Assembly: GCA_022605955.1 (NCBI GenBank) | Contig: JAKCOZ010000021.1 | Coordinates: 14,682,161 to 14,746,160, forward strand | Direction of reading: 5' to 3' | DNA from: Rallus limicola | Taxonomy: Eukaryota; Chordata; Aves; Gruiformes; Rallidae | DNA: 64,000 bases | Shown: positions 1 through 12,900 of the stretch, piece after piece | How the letters are laid out: every line of letters starts with the position of its first letter | Position numbering within the stretch: position 1 is the stretch's first letter | Made by a program: the position numbers and the translations under genes | The notes under the pieces: model-generated | What the model was told of the DNA's origin: nothing | The model's input: the letters and a program-made list of their open reading frames with translations, nothing else | The model's database searches: none

Positions 1-579
1 GTGTGGGCAGCAGGTCACAGGAGGGGATCCTCCCCCTCTGCTCTGCCCTGCTCAGGCCCCACCTGGAGTGTTGTGTCCAGTGCTGGGCTCCCTGGGATCA
101 AACAGCCAGGGATCTCCTGGAGAGAGTCCAGAGGAGGCTGTGGAGATGCTGAAGGGCCTGGAGCATCTCCCCTGTGAGGAAAGGCTGAGGGAGCTGGGGC
201 TGTTCAGCCTGGAGAGAAGAAGACTAAGGGGGGACCTGATGAATGTTTCTCACTAGCTGAAGGATGGGATGCAGGGGGACATGGGCAGCCCCTTGTCAGT
301 GTCTGTGGGGACAGGACAAGGGGCAATGGCTGCAAGTTCGAGCAGAGGAAGGTGCCCAGCAACGTGGGGAAGAACTTTTGCCCAGGGAGGGTGAGGGAGC
401 CCTGGGCCAGGCTGCCCAGGGGGGTGTGGAGTCTCCATCTCTGGAGAGATTCCAGCCCCATCTGGACACCTATCTGAGTGATATGTCCTAAGGACCCTGC
501 TTTGGCAGGGTGTTGGACCCCAGGAGCTCTCGAGGTCCCTTCCAACCCCTACAATTCTATGATTCTATGAATTCTATGA
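1..579 (+). mobile_element. CR1 retrotransposon 3' fragment, subfamily A
   Basis: The sense CR1 3' region begins at or before the window edge and ends in the typical ATTCTATGATTCTATGA-type 3' repeat at 561-579. The CAGCCCCTTGTCAGTGTCTG block marks the subfamily I call A, whose other copies here are nearly identical. It lies in the intron after the LRRCT exon. Confidence 0.93.
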
Positions 580-737
580 CCCCACTGGGACTTTTCCACT
601 TCAGCAGTAAAAAGAGGGGGAAAGCAGGATGCCAGGACAGGGAAGAGAGAGGAAAAGGGGTGGAGGGAGCAATTCCTAGAGCAAAGCCCAGCGCTATGGG
701 CTGAGGGTGTCCAGTGGAGGGGTTTGACCTCGCTCAC

Positions 738-907
738 CACAGTTAAACTCCTGGGCGGTCAAGGTGACGATGGAGCGGCCGTGCAGCTCCCGAGGACCCT
801 CGCAGGTGGCAGCTGTCTGGATACTGCCCTGCTCAGCGTATTTCTTCAGCAGCTCAGCCAGCCACATCAAGTCGCAGTCGCAGAGCAAGGCGTTGGAGTC
901 CAACCGC
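738..907 (-). CDS. Peroxidasin-like LRRCT cap exon
   Basis: This is a 170-nt exon with a TTGCAG acceptor and GTGAGC donor. It encodes [20 protein letters not shown], then a [13 protein letters not shown] segment, and ends EFNC. The four cysteines (CDC, TCE, FNC) are the LRRCT disulfide set. It ends one base into the next codon, as expected before the first Ig-domain exon, which is outside the window. Confidence 0.95.
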
Positions 908-3900
908 CTGCAAGAGAAAGAGAAGAAGAGGCAGCTCGTTCCTCAGCCTCTCACTGCTGCCTCCTTCTCCAGGGGAACAGTCCTCTGGAGCGAAGGATCA
1001 CTGGGCTGGTTCTCACTGCAGTTGATTAGATCCCAGGTGAAAATCCAAGATGTGTCATTCCCACCATATTTAACTAGGGTGCTTAACCAAGTCAGGAGGA
1101 TTTAGCTCAAAACCCAACATCACCCATCAGCCATGCCAGTTCCAAATGAAAATTATTCTGTAAACTGGGTTATGCATTTATGGCTTCATTTGAGGCAGAG
1201 AGAGATGTAAAACATCAGGGTTTCCCCCAGGATGGGGGGATTTCAACCTTCACCAAATTCTAGAAGAACAGCAGGTAGCACTGCCAGAGCTCTTCCAGCT
1301 CTACAAAGCTCCCCCTCTCTCCCCCCTGACTGCAGGACACATCAGATCAGCCTCTTTCTGCCACCATCTGTTAGAGGTTGTAGCATTTCTGCACAGCCAT
1401 AAGAACTTTCATTCCTGTGATGTTACTCCCGAGCTGTGCTGAAGGGAGCCCCAGTGACCTCCCAGCGCACCCGTGCTTCTCCCTCCCCTGACTCCATTCC
1501 TATGTGCAAGCACGATGCATAAGGATAAATAAAGATTAGAGGGGGATTAGTTTATGCCTCCTCCCCCCCATTGACAGTTTTACAGCGGATGGGGCTGGGC
1601 CATTGAATAATATATGAAAGAAAGGTCTCATGTTTCCAGGGACATGCACTGGAGAATGTGAGATTGCACAAGAGGCCATTAGACAGCGTTTTACAGACAC
1701 CCAACCTTGTCTGCTGACATGCACAGACCACATTTCTCCAGTTACACCCTGCTGAAGGGAAGAGGAGCACTCTACCTGCGTGCAGAAATCATGGAGAGCT
1801 GCAGTGAGAAACACAGCGTTTGCTTGTCGTTTAAAATCGTGGCAGAACACCAACATTCTTTGCTTGTTCCCCCTCCCCACCCCCCCAAAAAAAAAAAGCA
1901 TCATAGAACTTATTTCCAGAGATCATAAAGGACAAATAAAACAAAGCTCTGGAGTGGGGTTAAGTAAGGAAAAAATAAACTTAAGAAACAGCCAGGTTAT
2001 GCTGGAATAACACACTGGGGCATTCCTGCTTGGGACTGTGCACCTCAGCACCCCTCCAAGGGTTTTCAACCTCCAGATTATGCTGGAATAACACACTGGG
2101 GCATTCCTGCATGGGACTGTGCACCTCAGCACCCCTCCAAGGGTTTTCAACCTCCAGATTATGCTGGAATAACACACTGGGGCATTCCTGCATGGGACTG
2201 TGCACCTCAGCACCCCTCCAAGGGTTTTCAACCTCCAGATTATGCTGGAATAACACACTGGGGCATTCCTGCATGGGACTGTGCAGCTCAGCACCCCTCC
2301 AAGGGTTTTCAACCTCCAGATTATGCTGGAATAACACACTGGGGCATTCCTGCATGGGACTGTGCAGCTCAGCACCCCTCCAAGGGTTTTCAACCTCCAG
2401 ATTATGCTGGAATAACACACTGGGGCATTCCTGCATGGGACTGTGCACCTCAGCACCCCTCCAAGGGTTTTCAACCTCCAGATTATGCTGGAATAACACA
2501 CTGGGGCATTCCTGCATGGGACTGTGCACCTCAGCACCCCTCCAAGGGTTTTCAACCTCTAGAGAAAAAAAAGGTTTTTCCTTTTAGGACTTTGATTTTT
2601 CTCCCATGTTGGGACACCGATTTGAGGATGTGATCAAGGTCACATCTGTCACCTGGACTTCCTGTATCTTTGAAGAATGTTTCATGGCTTCAAACCTCTG
2701 TGAGGACTTTCCAGGAACGTTCATTCCTGTGTTATAGCTGAGCTGTAAGAAGGTCGTCGTTAGATTATAAACACGAGCACGAAGAAACTACAAACTGGTT
2801 AAATCACCTCTCCTGTCCAATCAAAACTGTTTTATAAACTTAGCAGTGGCCTTAGAAGTGCAACAACTAAAAGCTTTGCCAACCAGGCACATTTTTCCTC
2901 AGGTCCTGGCCCTCTGATCAAAGATAAACAATTGCTCTTTGCAGGCAGTGTTTTTTACTTACAGCCGTTTGAGGGATTCCAGTTGAGAGAATGTCCTGGG
3001 ATGAATCCTGGAGATCTTGTTGTTGTGCAAGAATCTGCAGTGGGAGAACCCGTGCCAAAACATTATTCAGTATTCACACTACACAGATGATAACATCCCA
3101 GGTCAAAACTCAGTTTAAATACAAAGGCTGCTCAGCAAAATGGAGCTTAGTGGGTTGGTTTGGGTTTTTTTTAGTGTTTTTTTTTTAATTTACTGTGTTT
3201 GTTTCCATGAGCTAAAAGGGATTTTGTTCATTTGCAAGACACCAAAGCAGAGAGCGGGTGTGGATTGGAAATGGTGACTCAAGATGTGATGTAACAGGTT
3301 TAAACTGGAACCTTAAGGTTTAATCTGCTTTGTGGTCAGCAAAGGGAGGAGAAAGGGCACCAAATCCCCACAGGCTGGACCCACCCTACATCTTCTGTGC
3401 CTGGGTCAGCCCCAGTTTAGAAGGGTCCTTTTCTTTTCCTCCCTGCAGAAGACAGGGCAGCTGTTGAAGTAACACTCCAGTGGAAGATGTAGGCAACCCA
3501 TGCCCTAGCCTCAGTGCAGTGATTAACCCAAATCCATGAGTAAATCCAATTCAGACAGCAGCCTGAGCTGGTCTTACCTCTGAACAAAGCCCAGGCAAAT
3601 TCTCACTTCCAGACAGACAAGGCTCCCCAGGTCTTAGGAAAAAACCCTGATTGCACCAATATTCACCAGTGGAGACCAAGAAAGGATCATTAACTCCCCA
3701 TCCCCATCATGGAGGGGGAAATTTAGTTATGTCTAAAACTCATAAGAGACCATGGATAATTAGTAGACAGTGGAACAGGAATGAAGCACAAAAGCAGCAC
3801 ATCTTGTGTGCCTGTGCACACCCAAGGTCAGCCTAGTTGCCCGGCTTGGATGCTGACAAGCCTCCCCTTAAAATTTAAATCCAGAATTTTTGTTGGATCA

Positions 3901-6900
3901 AAGACAGAGGCTGAGATCAGCCATGGTGTGCTGATCCAGCTCTGGATTTTCCTAACGGTGTTTGGATCCCATGGTTTTATCGTCCTAGCAGGGGTGGAGA
4001 TGAGGCACGTTTCCATGCAGCATGGAAGGGTCTATTGGTTTCACCATGGAGGTGGGAACCACTGTATGAATTTTTATCCCAGTGCCTTTGTTACTACTAG
4101 AAGAGATCTTGGGGAGCAGGAGACACAGGATTTGTTTCCTAACTGCTTTCAAGAAGGATGTGTGTTTTTCTTGTTAGACTTTCTCACTCTATTCCTTTTC
4201 CACCCCCTTTTTTCTGCACACTCTGCCCAGCAGTGACTAATGTTGACCTTCTGGTCAGCGTAAAATTTCAGTCAGCTTGGCCAACTCTAAGGCTTTCTGC
4301 AGATCTGCCCGTGCTTAGGTGGAACCCTGAACAGAACACAACATGGGAAATCCCCTTCAGATTCTCAGTAACCCTTCTACTTGGCAAGTGTGGAAAATCT
4401 TCTTCAAGAAAGCTTTCTTTTTTCCCCATTTCTCTCCATTTTGAAGATCAGACTTCAGGCTATTAAAACTATTACTCAAAAAGAAGAAGGTTTTCCCCTT
4501 CTCCTCACCCCCTTCCTCACAAGAAAGGTCCCATCTTTACTTACAGCCTTTCAAGTTTGGGCAGGTCGCTGAAAGTCTCTGGCTCCAGACTTTCCAGGTT
4601 GTTGAAGTGCAGGTAGCTGTCACACAGAAAAACCACAAAGGGCAGGTTTACAAACTGCAATTCAAAGCACAGGAGACCTGTCCAGATCAATCCAACAATG
4701 TCCACCAAGTTGTCACCACACGTCTCAGGGCAGATGTTGAGCAGCCAGCATCCACTTCAGCATCTCCACTTTCCACATGCAAACAGAATAGCCATCGCTG
4801 GCTTTACCCTATCCTGTCATTTATCTGCTCTCTCTCTCTCTTGATAAACTAAAACACACAGAAAGGAGGACAGGTTTGCTCTTTGCTGAAGCCTAAGACC
4901 ACCACCACCACGAATTGCCTGTTGCACAGTTAAGGGTCTGGATGAAACCACCAGCCAGCAGCAGCTGCTCCCACCTGAGCACCCCCAGCACATCCTCAAA
5001 TCATTGAGGAGGGGGGAAAGAAACAGCCTTACCCCAGGGCACCTGTTCCCAGCCTTGGAACCACCACATGTCTGAGCAGGATCATGAGTTTCCTGAGAAT
5101 TGACTCGTAGGAAAAGAACAGCCTGATAAAACTTTGAGGTTGGTCCTGCCTGTTGCAGCAGGTGGGACCAGAGATGTCCAAACATCTCATCCAGCCTGTG
5201 TTTGTGATTCTAACAGGGCTCCCAGCACGTGCAACCCCCCAGCAAGAGCAGAAATATCTCTGGTGTAGAGGTCTTCTGCTTCTGTGGAGGGAAGTGTGGT
5301 GTTTGAGCCCTGGCCAAAGGCCAGACACCCACCAGAATCAGTCTATTGCTCCCCTTCTTAGTTGGACAGGGGAGAAATAATATAATTGGGCGGCTCAAGA
5401 GGCAAACTCGTTAATGAGGTGGCAAAAGAGACTCAACCCAGAGTGCAGGAGAGAAAGTTATCTCATTTATTACACTGCACTAAAGAGAAACAGTGAAAAG
5501 GAACCAGAGTCAGGAGTGCAACCAACAATCTTGAAACAAGTGCAACCAGGCAAACCCTTTCCCCCCCACTCCCTCCTCAGCAGCTGGAGTTAGAAGTTTG
5601 CTCCCTTCTTCCCTCCCGGTCGCAGCCCAGGAGGGGCAGGGACTGGGGCAATGGGGGTCTGGGGAACACCTTCCCCCCACCCCTCCATTCTAAAGCAGAC
5701 TGCCCTTTAGCCAGGAGTTTGCTCCCTTCTTCCCCTCTCCTGCTCGCAGCACAGGACAGGGGGGCAAGGACTGGGAGATGGGGGCTTCGGTCAGTCCCTT
5801 GCAAGATGGTTTCCTTCTCGGCCGGGATGGGGGCATCCATTCCACACAGCCTCCCCCTGCTGCACCCCAGGATCTCACCCACGAGAGCCAGTCCTCCAGG
5901 AACTTTCTCCAAGGCAAAGCTCTTCCCACCGGGCTTCATCTCTGCTCTGGCAGGTAGCAATCAATCCCAGTGTCTCTCAGTCCCAGTCCTGCACGGGGCT
6001 GTGATGCCTCCCCCAGCAAACCTGTTTGGCTCATCTCTGGAGGTCGCTTGTGCTGGCAGGGGCTCATCCCAACGTCAGTCACGGCATCTTCTCTATGTCT
6101 CCACCGACTCCACTCAGCATGGAGCTTCTCCACCGGGCAGGTCGGGTCTCTGCCTCCTCCATGGCTCCTTTCCTCCGGCTACTCCACGTGCTTCAGCTCG
6201 GGCTGCAGGGGCATCTCTCACCCAGGTACCTGTGCGCCTCCTCCCCCAGCCTTCCCGGCCTGTTGTGTCTGCCAACTGCTCACACTGAGATGCAAATAGA
6301 CATCCCAATGCCCTGCACGGGCCAACATTGCGATCTCCTGGCACTCCGTGTTCTGGTGGAGACTTCGTCTCCTCTATGTGATTCTCAGAGACGCTCTCAA
6401 CAGGCCTGCAGAAGACTCTAGCAGCCATGTTCTGTAGCACCTGGCCCTCTCTCAGTAGCCAACTATGCAAAACTGCAACAGGAAGGCCTAGGCTCCCAAG
6501 CCAGAGGTGGTGCAGCAGCTGGAACACTCAGATCTAAGCGGTGCATCAAGGTGACCAGCCTGTCCTTGCTCATACAGCTCAGTGGGTTCAGTTACACTGA
6601 AACCCCAAGTGCAACACACCCTGGTACTGAGACTCCTTGTTCCCACCAGCTGTGACATTCACTGCCACAAGTGGCACGCTCCTGACCTTCAGTATGGTTT
6701 CAGAGTCGCTTAAACTCTTCCCCCCTGCCCCTTATTTTACACAGGCATGCATTCCACAGCAGACACCAATGAACCCTGGATCCACAAGTACTCATTCTGC
6801 TGTTGTAGCTGATGGCACTGAGGAATAACTGCCTAAGCCACCACATGGCTGTTTGATTCGTAATGGAAGGATTCATGATAACTGCTCCACTGTCAGAGCA

Positions 6901-9900
6901 CAAGCTGAGCGACGGTGACTCAGAATCTGCAGCAAAGAGCAAGAGTGGGGAGAGACATCCATGCTTTAATAAGTCACAGATGTCTGCTGTCATTGCTGTG
7001 GATTTTCCTTGAGGAAAGCTTTCCTTGAGGAAAGCATCTGATACTGTCCATCAATCGCCTTGTACTTTTTCTTGAAAAGCTGGCTTGTGGGGTACAGGAA
7101 AACGGGGTAGGGTTGGAGCAAAGCTAATTCTTTTGGAAGCATGCCTGCCTGAGATTGAAAACAGATGGGACTTTCAGAGGGTTGTTTGTTGGTTTTGTGG
7201 TTTTGTTGTGTGGGGTTTTGGTTTTTTGGTTTTTTGGGTTTTTTTTTTTTCCTTCTTTTTCTTTTATTTGTGACATGAAGTCTGGAATGCTTATTGCTAA
7301 AATATCACTGTGGCCAGCATCATCTTCTCTCTAAGCATAGCTGAGGCAGTATTTGCTCTCTATAGTTTCTTTCAGGCATCTTGCTGGGCTGGCTGATGAG
7401 AAACCACCTTGTAGACAAGGCTGTTGTAGCACACCTATGACTAAGCTTGCCTAAAACCTCCCGTTACACCCTGTTCACTCCTGCTGTCAGCCTGGAGAAC
7501 AAGCTGGATCCTATCACTTTCACAGCAAAATCCTTAGTTCCATTCCAGCCCTATAAGAGCTGTCGTTTGGCACGGTCCCTGAATTAAAATGGTTTCAATG
7601 TTTGGTCCCAGTTCTCCAGTGATGCAAATAATTCCTGTACTTCAAACATCCATGCTCACACTCTCTCTCCACATGTACACATGTACCCTACACACATGCA
7701 CATAATATATCACAACCCTGGCATGAAAAATTCAATCCCACTTTAGCAAGACACTTTAGAAGAGTCAGACCTCAGTCTTCCCATCTCACCTTAAGCATGG
7801 AGCACTAAGGGTCAAAAGACAAAACTTCTTTGAATAAACAGCACAGATTTGCAATACACAGAAGGGGAGACATAAGGACTGCTGGAGTGTCACTGTGAAG
7901 GGCTCCAGCTGCCAGGAAACCCCGTGAGGCTCCTTCCATCCCAGAGTGCCACCCAGCTCTGAGGGAAGGTCAGTGCTTTGGTTTGTCTGGATCCATCACC
8001 TGTCCCCCGCTGCAATTTCATGGTGCTTCACAGCACACAGGCACCACCATCACCCCCACATATCCCCCGCTGCCCCAGCTCTTGGATTGCACTTCATCCA
8101 CTGGCTTCCAGCACAGGTTTGGGTAAGAGAGAAATTTGACCATCACCCTCAATTCAAGCCAAGGGCCAGATCCCACTCCCTGCTGCAGGAGTCCCAGCAG
8201 CCATAACCACAGCAGGCCAGCTGCCTTCTGCTTCCAGCCACCCTACAGACCTGTACCTCCTCCCATTGTAAGGTCCTTGGGCATAAAGGGGATCAGCAGC
8301 ACAGCTGGGCTCTTCCTATGCTCCAGAGATATAGGGCCAGGAGAAAACATATGGTATGTCAGTAGGAAGAGACCTCAGCACTAACTATCCAAAAGCAGTA
8401 CTGGGACCAGCTGTTTTCAAACCAAGCCAGTGCAGCCTTGCAAAGCCTCATCCTACTCCTTGCTAAGTGTTTGGAACTCCCCAGGACTGGAAACGTAGCA
8501 CTTGGGGTTAGGGGAAGCAATAAATCAGCCCTTACACCCATCTCATTCAGCAAACAACAGGTCTCGGTTGTACTTACAGCTGCTCCAGAGAGCGCAGCCC
8601 GTTGAAGGCATGTTGCTGGATGCTCTGAATTTCATTTTTATAAAGGTAGCTTTCAAAAGGAGAGAAGAAAAAACAGCATTAGGCTATGAACCTCAACCCA
8701 AAGCAGAGCTTGCTGGCTGGGTCCAAGGGCAATGCTTTGGCTGTGACATTAACACCCAGAAATTCTGACCATGGAAAAAATATGCCCTGGACTAGCAAAC
8801 ATTAGAAGTGGGTTGTTAAATGACAAAGAGGTTAAGAAACTACTGAGTTACCAACTCACAGGTATTTCAGGTTCTCCAGATCTTCAAAGGATCTTCTCAT
8901 AATTTGTTTGATCTGGTTGTTGTTCAGCAGCCTGTCAAGTCAAGAAAGAAAAACACAACTGGTGAATACAGCACGTGTGAGACTTACTTAGGGCATTTGT
9001 CTTCCTGGATGCCCACTGAAAAATCCTGAGCCTCTGGTTTTTCAGAGTTTAAAATTTAAAGGGCTTAGGGGATTAAAGTTTGGATGCTTGGATCACCAAA
9101 GTCAAGGAGAAGGTTTCTTGCCCAGCATTGCCAAGTGCTTCCAATCTGTACAATTTTCAAGACTTTACCTTTTTACCACAGTGGGTTTTCCCTCCAAAGT
9201 CACAATTTTGGCAGGAAATGGATGAGGGGAAGAAAGACAGGCAGGAGGGAGTGGAGGGACAAATTAAATCATTGCTGCACTCATGTACAAGCACAACTAA
9301 AGGTGCGTGGCTGTGCTCAACAACCTGTGACCAGGGGCACTCAGAGCCACTTTTAGAGAGTTCCCCACTTAATATGCCAGTTTGCAGCTGCTCCATAGGA
9401 GCTATAAAATGATAACGCACTGGTCTAATCACTCTGTACACTAATGTGTGCAAATGAGAAAGAAATAAATACAGATCTGACTCCTGAGGCTATCCAGAGA
9501 CAGCCTCTTCCCATCCAGGGAGCCCTGTGCCAGGTTTTAATACAAAACCTATGGACAACAGCTCATTGGCAAGCAGTGTCCTGCTTGTGTGTGCAGTTGC
9601 CATGACTGTACATGCAAATGGGGGATGGTGCCAATGACCAGAAACACAACTTGTAATAACCACACTGTGCAACAGCGGTAACAGTGCAGCTGAACGCTAC
9701 AGAAACCTCCACAGCAACTGCTGCCAAGGCCAACACTGAGGAAATGAAATAAATCACTTATAAATAGCTCTCTGATAGACGGCGTTTAACTGTTCATTGT
9801 GGCTGCCTAACCACGCTCTGAGAGTCACAGAATGGCATGGGTTGGAAGGGACCCCAAGGGTCACAGAGCTCCAACCCCCTGCCACAGGCAGGGACACCAA

Positions 9901-12900
9901 CCTCCAGGCCTGGAGCTACACAAGGGTGCCCAGGGCCCCAGCCAACCTGGCCTTCAACACCCCCAGGGACAGGGCACCCACCCCCTCTCTGGGCAGCCCC
10001 TGCCAGCCCCTCCCCACTCTCTCTGCACAGAACTTCCCCCTAAGATCCAATTTAACCCTTCCCTCCTCCAGCTTCACTCCAGCCCCCTTGTCCTGCCAGG
10101 CTCTGCCCTTGAACAAGCTGATTCCCCTCCTGTTCCTCTGCTCCCTTCAGGGACTGGCAGGCTGCAATGAGGTCCCCCCACAGCCTTCTCTTCTCCAGGC
10201 TGACCCAGCCCAGCTCCCTCAGCCTCTCTCCAGAGGGGAGCTGCTCCAGCCCTCTGAGCATCTTCATGGCCCTACTGTTTCCTTACTAACAGCTGCTTCC
10301 CTACTTACAGCTTAGGACTTGGTGTTGAAGGAAGGAGCTCATATGAGCTTGCTCTTTCATTTATGTACAAAGCAGCACCTTGTAGTAAAGCATTGTTTAC
10401 TTAGTGTGGAACTTCCTCTGCTCTAACTTGCAGCCATTGCCCCTTGTCCTGTCCCCACAGACACTGACAAGGGGCTGCCCATGTCCCCCTGCATCCCATC
10501 CTTCAGCTAGTGAGAAACATTCATCAGGTCCCCCCTTAGTCTTCTTCTCTCCAGGCTGAACAGCCCCAGCTCCCTCAGCCTTTCCTCACAGGGGAGATGC
10601 TCCAGGCCCTTCAGCATCTCCACAGCCTCCTCTGGACTCTCTCCAGGAGATCCCTGGCTGGTTGATCCCAGGGAGCCCAGCACTGGACACAACACTCCAG
10701 GTGGGGCCTGAGCAGGGCAGAGCAGAGGGGGAGGATCCCCTCCTGTGACCTGCTGCCCACACTCCTCCTGATGCCCCCAGGATCCCAGAGGAAAAAAGCT
10801 CCCAGAAACACAGGCTTGTTATTGCAGCTTCAAAAGTTATTGGTGCAAAAGCTTTCCAGCACCTTGTTCTGAGGCTGAGCATCACATTAAGAGTCTGTAA
10901 GAAACTAGAGTGCAAAGAAACCTTCAGGAGCTGAAACAGAGAAGGCTTGAGAAGAATGTCAGTGGTCTCACCTGGACTGTCCTCTCTTGATTCACTGCCC
11001 TGCTACCACGATGTGAGCTCAACTACCAAACTGCACATTGCCAAGGGTGTAGACAAGCAGCCCGAAGAGGTTAAGGCAGAACATGGCTGGAAACGTTTCT
11101 GCACAGCTGGAAGCAATGGCTCAAGACACACAGCTGAGGCTAAACAACCCGATTTCACTCATAAGGATGCGAAAATGATGTCAAGTCCTTGGAACAAACC
11201 ATTCTGCTTTGACAGCCAGATATGCTGAGTGGAAATACAGCCCATGAACACCAACCCAAAGGTTTATTTGATGACTGAACACCCAAGGACTGGAGATAAC
11301 TGCTTGAGAGCAGGGCAGGAGAGGGCTTTGTCCCACAGGACAAAGACAACACAGGCACCAACCGTGCAGGCTTCCTTCCCTGCCCTGGATCAGCACGCTT
11401 TCATCTCCAGCCAGAGGAGGATGAAGGCAGCTTGTTCTCTGTTATCTGAGCCTTGGCCCCACTTCTGAGGACACTAGATGGGCTGATAGATGGGTGCCAG
11501 CTCCGACGTCATTCCCATGGACGTGAGCACCTGTCCCCTGCCACACAACAGCATCGTCCTCTCCTGCCATAGGGAACGTGACAACCACCAGATCCTGGAA
11601 GCAAGGACATGCCAACCACCTGAACAGCCCCCCACACCACGATGGTCTGCACTCCTTTGCTGGCCCTTTGTATTTAATGCAGCAAGTCTGGGCAGGGGCT
11701 GAAGTCCAGGGGGGGGTGTGTTCTTATTGCAAGTTGTTGCCTGACTGCGTTTTGGTGCTGTTTAAAACCATTAACCTAGAGTGCTCTGCTTCTTGGCTCT
11801 TTAAGACCATTCAAGAGGGTGTAATCAGTGATTCAGGCCAAACAAGATCAGTTCTGGAGGTTCAGATGGCACAGAGAACTCAGGCCTCTTATCTCATCGT
11901 CTGATACTTAAAGAGTCATTCACTGCCCAAAGACAGGTTAGAAAGTGCATGGAAGGAGAAGTCATCTCTCTTTCCTGTCTCAGGATTCCCCTTTGTAATG
12001 AAGGATATGCCCTGGAAAAAACTCAAAAGTGAGCTAATTTATGAAGTCCATCATACTCCACATATTCCAAAATGCTCCTTTCAGAGAAATCCATAGACAA
12101 GACAGCACATCTGGCTCCTATAAAGATGTTAGATGGCTTGTGTATAGCTGTCTGCTCCTCGACTTCTGTGCAATTCCACCAGTGTGCAAAATCCTGGCGT
12201 GTCCTGGATATTGATCCCAGCTGCAATCAATAGCAAAAGGCCCAGATTCCTGCTAATGTTGAAGAGGCTTGAAAGCTAAGACCTGCTGCTAACCAGATCT
12301 GTTGGGAATAAGTACTCTGGCAGACAGAAGCTGGAAAGTTCACTATCAGTGTATGTCTTAAGGATACCCTGTAGCAGAAAAAAGCTAAATTGAAGGTATC
12401 AGGAGTGTGTTTCCTGCAGCTTATCAAAAGATAGCAAAACAATGTGGCATTCTCCTTCATGCCAGCTGGTGAACTGGGCTTCAAATGAGTAGGTAGACTC
12501 AATAGTACAGGTTTTATTCCAGAAAAATTCTTCTGGGACATATGAGATGTAAAGCACCATGATATCTGGCCCAGATTCACTAAGAGAACATTTCACATTC
12601 AGTTTCCTTTAGTTTTTATGTCCTGATCACCCCTCCCTTCTCCTTCCTCACCCTCTCTTCAGGTTGCCAAGCACAAGCTGAAGAAGATACGTTGAATGAG
12701 TCGTTTTCTGTTCTGAAGAATGTATTAAATGATGTGACAGTGCAGAATTCAGACCCAAAACTTGTACCCTTCCCTCTTTTCATTTGACAAGCCACATGCT
12801 ACAGTCATTGTGACATAATAGCTAGTTTTTTCCTCCTACCATTAATAGGAATCATCACATGGTGTATTTGAAGGGGGAGAGAAAATGAGTTTAATGTTCT

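Larger units (their letters stand above)
4617..8577 (-). other. Peroxidasin-like intron (LRR3 to LRR4)
   Basis: About 4 kb. It holds the probable solo LTR, a tandem palindrome (7003-7035) and a T/G-rich low-complexity tract (about 7180-7270). The remainder is unique. Confidence 0.8.

Noticed and set aside
1923..2587. Repetitive 180-210-codon proteins on both strands
   Set aside because: They are translations of the 81-bp minisatellite, whose period is divisible by three.
5577..6527. Open frames of 110-190 codons within the LTR
   Set aside because: LTRs are non-coding, and these overlap in several frames on both strands with biased composition.
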